From the NCBI GenBank assembly GCA_018881555.1, contig JACAXG010000002.1, positions 21,651,183-21,715,182 of the forward strand: a stretch of 64,000 nt of DNA, read 5' to 3'. Both the position numbers and the translations under genes were made by a program. Below, piece by piece: positions 55,201 through 64,000 of this stretch. The number at the start of each line of letters is the position of its first letter. Within the stretch, counting starts at the first letter, position 1. Source of the DNA: Amblyornis subalaris (taxonomy: Eukaryota > Chordata > Aves > Passeriformes > Ptilonorhynchidae). The notes below the pieces were generated by a model. That model searched no databases. It was not told the origin of the DNA and saw only the letters and a program-made list of their open reading frames with translations.

Positions 55201-57119
55201 TTGAAAGTTGAATTTCCCCTGATGTAAATGACCTTGTTGGAGCACTTCTGGTGGAAAACCGAGATGCTGGATTGTCTGCATAGAGAAGGGCTATGGCAGT
55301 GCCTTCAATCTCTTCCTCGGACTGACAGGGCTGTCCTGGGCAGCTTCACAGCAACTTCTTTCATAGAAAGTGTTTCAGTCAATAGTCCGTGTTGTGCATA
55401 TTCAGTGCACCTCTGCTGTTTATCCTAGAATAGAGATAGAAAAAATTAAAGCAGAATTGTGAAAGGGGAAATACAACTAATTTTGACATATTTTTTTTAG
55501 TTTAGGTCAGAGATGTTTGTTTCACTTAGCTTCTTTCTCTGATATTTGAATAAACTTAGATTAAATTTCAAGTCAAATACAATTTTGATGTGAAAAATCA
55601 AGGGGATTCAAATTTTCTGATGTTGATGACAAATATTTCTAGCCATTCCAAAATTGAATTTACCTGTAAACTAACTGTTGTTTTCTTTTTTAATAATCCA
55701 GCAAGGCTGCTCCTATCCGACCCAGCCAAGATAACCAGATACACAGGTTGGATGCAGGACAATTTTTCATAAAAGCCAGCATGGTAGGCATGACTCAGCT
55801 TATTGAGATGACATTTTCAGAATTTTTTGCCAGGTTTTATTTCTCTCCTTTGTTCCATCTCCTTCTTTCTTAATTGAAAAAAAGGAGAGCAAAAATGTCA
55901 TTCGTCTGTTGACAATGCAAATATTTGGCCCCAGCCTGTAGTGAAAGGGTCATCCAGAGGGAAAGAAAACCTCCAGAGGTTAGGTATTTGGGCTTTCTCC
56001 TGAGAGGCTGGAGGCCAGGGGTCCTTCTACCAGTGACTGCTCACAATCCTACAGTGACATCTTTACTACCTAAAGGAAGGGGCTCAAATCTTCCTTCTCC
56101 AAGTGCCCCCTACTCACTGGAATGTCATTGACAATTTATTGGAGAAAGCCCTTCTAGTCTGAGTATTAAAAAACGTCCTCAGAGACCCAGTATATTTAGA
56201 AATTTCTGGAGTTGTATTGCCTAGTATATTTGGCAGGTTTTGGAAATGTCTACTGGCAAAAAGTCAGGCTGGAGATCACCTCATGGAAAAATGTTAATGG
56301 CAAGCAGGTGGGAAGCTGGTGCCAAGCCTCTCATCATTATTAATCAGGCACACTTATTAATTAATAAGCTTAAAATAAAATCAGGTTTATAGGGATTTAA
56401 AAATATAAGTGGATACAGTTTTTAGACATCTCCAGAGGAATTGATTCTGGAGGATCTGAGTGTGTTAGTTTTGAATAGAGGCTGTTAAAGGGACAGATAG
56501 CCACCTAAATCGAGATAGCCATCTTGGTGACCTTGTGCTTATTCTCATTAAATCACTTTTGCAAATAGCACTTAGTGATTTTTTACCTCTTAAAGTGCTT
56601 NTTCCACGCAAATTTCATTAAAAATATGAGTACTTTTCTTCAGTCATTGTAGAGATAAAACAGAACTGGTAATATTAAACTGTAACCTGAATAAGAGAAT
56701 TGAAAAAATGTTTTGGAAGCAGGGACTGAAAGTCAGATGGACCCTACTTTTAAGGGAATGCCTTAATCACTAAAATATATCATGAAAATACTTACCCAAT
56801 TCAATCGCTCTATGCAAATATCAACATAAAAAGAACTGAGAATTCATTTGCTTTCCTCTCTCAGCATACTCTACTCTATCAAGGACACTTTTTGGAAAAT
56901 GTGGATTTAAGACTCTTCAGATAGAGGAGGAAATTAAGTCCCTGTCTCCCAAATGTGCTGGCTGACAGGATCTAGAATGGCACACCAGGAAAAGAGCTGG
57001 TCCTCACTTGCCCTGATTTCATAAGCATCCTCATCTTGTCACTGTCTTGAAACCACGCATCTGAGCAAGTACAAAGCTGTTTACTTTTCCCCTCAACACT
57101 GAGTTATTTGACACAGAGA

Positions 57120-57195
57120 AAGGTACCTTGGGATTGGCCTAGAGGATTTCCAGATGTCCCTTCTAACCTCAACTATTCTTTAATTCTGTGATAAT
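57120..57195 (+). mobile_element. CR1-like 3' terminus scrap
   Basis: GGATTTCCAGATGTCCCTTC and TAACCTCAACTATTCTTTAA, then TTCTGTGATAAT, resemble a diverged CR1 3' end on the plus strand. Confidence 0.6.
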
Positions 57196-59061
57196 GCCAT
57201 ATCCAGTAGTGTTTGGGAGGTATAGTTATCCATAGAAGTCAAACTGTAGAAGACCCAAGTGGAATTTGAGGCTCTTCTCAGGACAAACTACTGTAGTCAG
57301 TCCTGAGGTTAGCCAGCAGGTCATGAGGAACTCAGTTTCTGAGAACCTAAATCTCCTTATGTTTGTACAGGGGATAAGCTGTTAGGAGCATCTTACCCAG
57401 CTGTGAGGAGCTCTGCAGGCAAGGAACAAGATTGCTGAAGGCAGATAGGTTTTATGCCTTAGTTAACTCAGCCCAGGTTTGATACTTATTGATTCAAGGT
57501 TGTCATTGTCACCTTTATTATGGACTTTTTAATTTACCTTGGTTTTCTTCTGAGATCTTAAAAGATTTCAGTTCACCTTACAAGATTTAACTGATTGTGT
57601 TATAAAAGTAAACATATATCTGCAAAGAGAGTACAGGCGGAACAGGTGACACCCATAAAAATTCCTTTCAGATAAGGAAAAGAACCCAAAACAGCAAATC
57701 AGTGAGTCACTCTGGAGGCTGACTTCAACCTTCAGGTTGAAAGACTGAGGACAAANAAAGTTTCACACATTAAAACCATTGGAAATATTTACTGCTAAAA
57801 AGTTCACTGTTATAATCTTGTAGAGTAACAGTCTACACATTTCCTGCAGAATACTGTGTACTGTTGGTTAAGGAGAGCTTACAAAATACAAAAATACTGC
57901 ATTACTGACTTTGACTAACAAGAAATTAGGAAAGAAGACTTTGCTGTGAGTCATTTCTGTTCCCTGACAAGAAACTGTCTTTGAAGACATACTTCAAGGA
58001 TGGATAAACCCATTAATCTGCAGTTACTTCCACAAGCATTCTCCTTATACACATCTTTTAGAAATACAACATAAAATAGCCAACAGTACATAAAACCACA
58101 ATTGATCTTAAGTTTGGTATTAAACCTCTTTGCAATCACCCAGCCTTTAAAGCTGAATGCAGTAGAGCAATTATCATTACCTTCATTATTTAGAAGAAGA
58201 AACTAATTGTATCAGCAGCTATCCAAAAGACAGAAAAAATTTACTAGTATCAGCTAAGGACAGAGAGAAAAATACATTAGCAACNGGAATTTTTCAGCTG
58301 TTTCTTTTACATGTCTCCAGAGATTTTTTAGAAATTTTCTCCAGTAGGTTTTCATGAATTTAATTTTATGCAATTTTCAGGTACTTCCGTCATGACCTAT
58401 GTCGATGAAATGGTTATTGCCACACTGCCAGGCAGAAATTTCATGATTTCATAAAAGAGCAAGGAAGTTTTATTTGAAAAAAAAGAAAAAAACGTAGCAT
58501 TTTCCTAGAGGTATATTTAAATATTTCTATTTAAAAGACAGAGATATTTACCAGTCTTTTCTGTTAGTTGGAGCCACTCTAAAGTTTGAAAGGGTAAGTA
58601 TAAAACTTTGTACTACAGATTGTTCTAAAGATTTCCCTTCTTTCAACAGCAAAAGGTTTTTTATATAATTAATAAATAATCCAGAGGGGCAGTGAGAAAA
58701 AAAGAACTTCAGGAGTTTGAGGCCAATACATATAGTGGTTTTTCATCTGTTGCTTTGGTTCAGTTTTTTGTTTGTTTGGTTTGGTTTTAATTCAGAACGG
58801 TTTCCTTCTTTTCACAGATCAATTTCTTTATGTAAATTTCCTTCACCCAATAGGGAAGCTCTGTTTTAATGTCACTCCTAGTGATAAGAAAAATCATATT
58901 TGTGTGGCACCTAATAACCAAACCTGTTAAAATCCTTCCTCTACCTCAAATACATTGAAATGCAGATACTGCTTTCTCTAAATCTGTAGAATAAAGGTCA
59001 TTATATGGATGCAGAATTCTTTGACATACATTTGTCGAAGAAGTTGAATGTGGGCAGTAGA

Positions 59062-59402
59062 TTCTTAGACATATAGAACNGTTTGAGTTGAAAAGGATCA
59101 TTAAAGATCATCTGGTTCCAACTGCTCTGCCATGGGCAAGTACACCTTTCACTACACCAGGTTGCTCAGAGCCCCATCCAGCCTGGCCTTGAACACTGCC
59201 AGGGATGGGGCATCCACAATTTCTCTGGACAACCTGTTCCAGTGTCTCACCACTCTCATCATAAAAACGTCTTCCTTATTTACAATGTAAATCTATCCTC
59301 TCTCAATTTAAAGCCATTGCTTCTTGTCCTGTCACTACAGACCTTGGTTAAAAGTCTTTCTCCATCTTTCTTGTAAGCCCCCTTTGTGTACTGAAAGGCT
59401 GC
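59062..59402 (-). mobile_element. CR1 LINE 3' fragment, minus orientation
   Basis: TTTGAGTTGAAAAGGATCAT and AAAGATCATCTGGTTCCAAC at one end, then CCATCCAGCCTGGCCTTGAA, CAACCTGTTCCAGTGTCTCA and TTGCTTCTTGTCCTGTCACT. 5'-truncated, with clear reverse-complement CR1 order. Confidence 0.92.
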
Positions 59403-59529
59403 AAATGTTTTCTCATTGTTCTTGAGACAATATATTGGTTTTGAAAGGTAATGTCATTACTTCTGCATACAAGCATTTCAGAAATCATCAACCAGGCGCA
59501 ATAAAAACCTGACGATGATAACAGTAATA

Positions 59530-59530
<1 letters not shown>

Positions 59531-59562
<32 letters not shown>
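59531..59562 (+). repeat. (ATG)n trinucleotide microsatellite
   Basis: About 10 uninterrupted GAT/ATG units. Intergenic. Confidence 0.97.
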
Positions 59563-60464
59563 GTAGGTAGCACAGTTCCCATTAGACTCCGTGAATATAT
59601 CTGTAGGTTAATGAAGGGTGATTCATAATATTATGAATATAAGAAGTGAGGTAGTAAAAAAAGTCTCTGCACAGGTGCCATGTCTAGCCCTATCTCATTA
59701 GTGAGAAATTAGGAAACAAAAAACTAAATTATATCCTGAATTACAACAAAGTAATTTGCAGCCTAACTCTGCAGAGGTATTTAGGCTACACTAAACTCAT
59801 CTGTATCCCCTAGGACTGAAACGTGACAGATTAAGTGTGGGACTATCATGTTTAGAAATGCCCCAACATGCCTTCCAATCCAAAACACAATGTGATCTGT
59901 TAAGTACCACGGTCTGTCTTCTTTGGAGACAGAAGTTTTAATATGTGACGATGTAGAATATGCATTGCAATATTAGGAAATAAATGTTAATGAAAACGTG
60001 AAAGAAAAGAAATGGAAAGTAAATTTTAGGGTCAGAATTATTTAACCCCAAGATACAACACAAATATTTTGAAAAAACACATAATCTCCATAGTTTCTCA
60101 TCAGGAATTTCATTCCCATGAAAGCTTTCTCTTTCTCTAAAGGCCTAACCCTTATTCAGTCTGGTTTATTCATGTTATTTCAGATTTGTAAACAGTGCAT
60201 TTCCAAGTACCTTGTTTTTAATGAAGTGTAGCAGTAGTATTTGATTGGAATTTAGATAAATGAGCAGATAGATTCATGTGTATTTTCTGCAAGTTTATAT
60301 GCAAATATATGAAAAATTTAAAATGTAGCTGGATAAAGACCAAAGACTAATCTCTCTTACCATGTGTTATCATTATTCACCCCAAAATCGAATGTGTTAC
60401 GAGATGTACAAAGTTTCTTAGTGGAATTCCCCTAACTGTTGAAATAATGTGATATCGTTTAGTG

Positions 60465-60545
60465 GCCGTGGCAGTATTCAGTCAAAGATTGGACTTGGTG
60501 ATCTTGGAGGTCTCTTCCAACCTTAATGATTCTATAATTCTCTGA
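60465..60545 (+). mobile_element. CR1-like 3' terminus scrap
   Basis: GGACTTGGTGATCTTGGAGG and TCTCTTCCAACCTTAATGAT, then TCTATAATTCTCTG: the typical end of an avian CR1 subfamily, plus orientation. Confidence 0.85.
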
Positions 60546-62073
60546 AAATAGTCCAAACAAGGGCAATCAAACTGGCGAAGGGCAAATCTGACATGCTAAA
60601 AGCACGGAATAAAACCTGTCTCTCAGAGCACCCGTTACTTAGTACCATTACAGTAACCCAGACATCACTGCAGGATACCCTTAACTTGAGCACACTTTAG
60701 TTCAGATTGCAGTGGGATGTGCTGCTAAATCCTGCACAAATGTTCCATTTGCTTAATCACAGAATCAATCTGTTGATAAGAGACACAGCAAAGACCTTTC
60801 TGATGTTTTCAAAACATGTAGCAGGTGGAACAGGTGGCGTTGAAGGTGTTCTAGGTGAAGGAAAGAACTAGCTCAGGCTAGCTGGAGCTGAATAGATGCT
60901 CAGCCTCCTTTGGCTGGGTGTCTTAAACAGAGTAGGAAATAGGCAAGCTGGATTACTTAATGTCGGTGGTTTGGGAAGCACCCTGACCACCAGGAATCTG
61001 ACTGTTCCTGAGCACATCTCATATTCCTTTACCAAGGAACCCATATCAACTTAGACCCTCTGTGTCATGCAAGTCTTCATACTGTGCCCTCCCCAGAGCA
61101 TGCCTGGGTTTCTGTCCACTATCCCAGCTATCCCAAGGATCTTGTATTTGGCCAGTATTTATGCTCAGAAGCACTGAAAACAGTGTGACCACTTTGTGGT
61201 TGAAGATGGATCTTTGACAACATGCAACATAACTTCTCTGATGCAGATATCCGAATTAATTTTCCTTCAGAGCAAATTCCAGAATCTGTTACCACGAAGA
61301 ACTTGTGATTTTACTTGGAGCAAAACACTTCTGTGACTGTGCACATGTGGTAAAGTGAACTTTTATCTAGTGTTTGCTTAGCAAATAAGGACCTAATCAA
61401 GAGGCCATTGAAGTCAGTGGGAAGGATACTATTGCTGCTGGATCAGGCATTGAATCGCTCTGGCATTGTCATTAAGTATAATGTATACATTACATGCTTT
61501 TTAAAATATTGTTCAAATATATACTGAAGGAAAAAAAAAATTTTTTTCTTATGTCCCAAAATTTTAAAATAATTGGCTGTAATACCTTCATTACTGGGAA
61601 NCAACATTTCATCAGCGACAAACAGGGAACAGTGACAGAAGATGCTTGATTCCTGACCTTAGAAAATGCTTGCTGGAATTATCGTAACTCAGAGACTAGG
61701 AGTGCATGAATGTCTCTCCATCCAGGAGACAGCCTCACCCCTTCATCATTCAAAGCCTCACGCCTGCATTGCAAAACAGAGCATATGCTACAAATGGGAA
61801 GGTGCAAAGGGGCAAGCAGTGGTCTTGTTTCCAGGTTAACTGAGGGCCTAAGCAACTTCAAAGTGAAGGCACTGTCTGTCCCTGAGGCTTTGTGTAGAGT
61901 ATGGCTAATCAATCTCAAGAAAAAAAAAAATCTGGAGTGAAAACCAGAATCATTTAGAGCAACAGAACACCAGACTTGGATACAGAGCACTTCTCCTAGT
62001 GCAAGACGCTTCTGTTCATGCATAGCCAGAACAACACTGGTAATATTCCTTAAAAAATACAAAATCAAGCCTG

Positions 62074-62415
62074 AGAAAAGAAAAGAAAGGAGAGGAGAGG
62101 AGAGGAGAGGAGAGGAGAGGAGAGGAGAGGAGAGGAGAGGAGAGGAAAGGAAAGGAAAGGAAAGGAAAGGAAAGGAAAGGAAAGGAAAGGAAAGGAAAGG
62201 AGAGGAGAGGAGAGGAGAGGAAAGGAAAGGAAAGGAAAGGAAAGGAAAGGAAAGGAAAGGAAAGGAAAGGAAAGGAAAGGAAAGGAAAGGAAAGGAAAGG
62301 AAAGGAAAGGAANGGAAAGGAAAGGAAAGGAAAGGAAAGGAAAGGAAAGGAAAGGAAAGGAAAGGAAAGGAAAGGAAAGGAAAGGAAAGGAAAGGAAAGG
62401 AAAGGAAAAAGGAAG
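62074..62415 (+). repeat. polypurine pentanucleotide array (GGAGA)n/(GGAAA)n
   Basis: Blocks in order: about 12 GGAGA units (62088-62145), about 11 GGAAA, about 4 GGAGA (62201-62220), then about 36 GGAAA units with one N at 62313. It is pure purine on the plus strand, so triplex-prone. The Phe/Leu/Ser frame on the minus strand is an artefact. Confidence 0.97.
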
Positions 62416-64000
62416 AGGTTAGTTCTATGTGAGAGAATTGAAAAGTTGCACAGCAACTGTGTGAGATTATTTGTTCAAAGGTGGCTGCATAAATCTAAAA
62501 AGCACCTTTTGCACATCACCCATTAATAGGTCTCTGGTTCCACAGGAAGTTCAGCAGATTTTATTGCAAAAGTGAGGAAATCTTGCTCCACTCCATTCTT
62601 ACATACCCTCTCCCTCCTTTGTCCTACTCCCTTGCTTTTGCTCAGTCCTAACTGTACCATCCCACCCGTATTCTGGCTCTGATCACACCTCTGAGCTGAT
62701 TTAACTCCTTGAAACATCAGAAAGCTCTTCAATGTTTTCTCTTGGCCTTGTTCTCTGTTAATTCAGTGAATTAAACTGATGCTGAAGTGTTTACCAGTGC
62801 TGAAGCTGGCACAATATTAGCAGAGGGAGTGTGTGGCCAGGAACAGGGTGGACAGAGAGGCACAGAAAGGGAAAAAGACTTGTTTTCAGTAGTGGTGAGC
62901 TGTCTGTGAATGCAGCAGTTTAGCGAGCTGTACCCAGCTGGTGGTAGAACCTTTAGGACTCAGCTTTGCATGGAGAGAATAGTCCCTTGACTTTAGTGGT
63001 TTGCTTCTGTTAACACCTATTTAGAAGTTGTTTGCAGATAGGCTAGTTATACAAGAAGAAGTGCTGCTGATAGAGCTCCTTGGAGTACCTGCAGAAACTC
63101 TCAAAATCACTTCTTCAAGGGGGCACATATCCTCTAAGTTCAGCTCTATTCTTGGATCATTCATAGAGGAACAGGAGATGTTTGTATAGCTGCCCAGTAA
63201 AAACTTGGCTGGCCTCGTCATTATTCTTTTCCTGGATGCTGCCCACCAAATCACAGTGCAAATACATGAATGGTGAAGTGGCTGTTCAGTCTGTAAGCTT
63301 GTAGGAGCATGTACTTATATGAATACAAACATTTTCCCCCAATTTGGCAAAGGAAAAAAGAAAACATACTGNAAAATGGCATTTCAAAATCAAGATAAGT
63401 AACCTGAGATAACTGTTCAACATCAACTCAAGAGAGAAGCAAGCATCAAAAATTTTTACTTACGTGTAGCTGTATAAGGTCAGACTACACAGTTTACCTT
63501 GACTACCCACAGAGTGTAGAGTCTCTCTGTGTTTGTAGAGGATAGAGATGTGAACTGTGAAGGGGTTANCGTAATATATGGTTTGTTTATTTTGAAGTTT
63601 GTTCTTTGGGAAGCAGAAGTGTCCACCTATATAGAAAAGATAATGGGCTTTCATTTAAAGATCATAAGAAGAGGCAGTGAGTAAAACACTCAAATGTAAA
63701 GAGAAAGACAGACAGGTCTGGCTTTATCAGCTGGAGACAGAGCAGGAAATACATTATTAAACATCACCATCTACTGGATGGCCAGTAATTATTCATTACA
63801 AAGGAAACAGTAAGCTTCTGTGCTGAATTAACTTGTCAGAAAAGCCTCTGCTTTCACAGATCTGACGCTGCTTGTAAAATTATTGGCAGGCCAAGGTTTG
63901 TGGACTTTTTCAATACCAAGTTGGGAAAACATTTTCAGCATTATGAAAACAAACTCAGAAAGTTCAGGGTGATATAATACAGGCTATGAGATTGCTAATA

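Larger units (their letters stand above)
52282..64000. other. intergenic region beyond GPRC6A (RFX6 side by synteny)
   Basis: About 11.7 kb with no recognisable exon on either strand. By human order RFX6 should follow on the plus strand, but none of its conserved DNA-binding-domain exons is here. It contains three CR1 pieces, an (ATG)n tract and a large AAAGG/AGGAG array. The GPRC6A 5' UTR and promoter must lie just right of 52281; no TATA box was clear. Confidence 0.6.

Noticed and set aside
62016..62456. 146-codon Phe-Leu-Ser-Pro repeat frame on the minus strand
   Set aside because: Artefact of the GGAAA/GGAGA array.
52282..64000. RFX6 exons on the plus strand
   Set aside because: Looked for the RFX DNA-binding domain and N-terminal sequence because synteny predicts the gene; nothing matched, so it must begin beyond the window.

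Overview
The window is ordinary vertebrate nuclear DNA and almost certainly comes from a bird. It holds spliced genes with GT/AG introns, two CpG-island promoters, several 3' fragments of CR1 LINEs (the dominant avian retroposon) and one solo LTR. The gene order ZUP1(-) / KPNA5(+) / FAM162B(-) / GPRC6A(-) is the human 6q22 order, and that supports each identification. I could rebuild all four coding sequences exon by exon, with splice phases that close: ZUP1 488 aa, KPNA5 539 aa, FAM162B 157 aa (its second exon is provisional) and GPRC6A 927 aa. Isolated single N bases, roughly one per kb, look like unresolved heterozygous sites.

Layout. 1-1.97 kb: non-coding, probably the 3' end or flank of a left-hand plus-strand neighbour (RSPH4A would be expected by synteny). 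2.0-11.2 kb: ZUP1 on the minus strand in 9 coding exons. 11.2-11.5 kb: a 267 bp shared CpG-island promoter. 11.5-27.2 kb: KPNA5 on the plus strand in 14 coding exons, followed by a long AT-rich 3' UTR. About 30.66-30.70 kb: KPNA5 and FAM162B meet tail to tail. 31.15-35.6 kb: FAM162B on the minus strand, with a 483 bp solo LTR in its large intron. 35.8-36.0 kb: a (GGGAC)n array just upstream of FAM162B. 36.0-40.5 kb: intergenic. 40.5-52.3 kb: GPRC6A on the minus strand in 6 coding exons. 52.3-64 kb: no gene found; RFX6 would be the next gene by synteny and none of its exons was recognised.

The genes do not form a pathway. ZUP1 is a K63-linkage-specific deubiquitinase, KPNA5 an importin alpha, FAM162B a small predicted mitochondrial membrane protein, and GPRC6A a class C amino-acid/cation receptor. 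ZUP1 and KPNA5 share a promoter and may be co-expressed.

I found no undescribed biological system. The points most worth a second look are: Asn in place of the usual Tyr at the class C ligand-contact position 220 of GPRC6A; a ZUP1 about 90 residues shorter than human, with a degenerate first zinc finger; a G-quadruplex-prone CpG-containing repeat at the FAM162B promoter; a putative 44-nt FAM162B exon; and the solo LTR.
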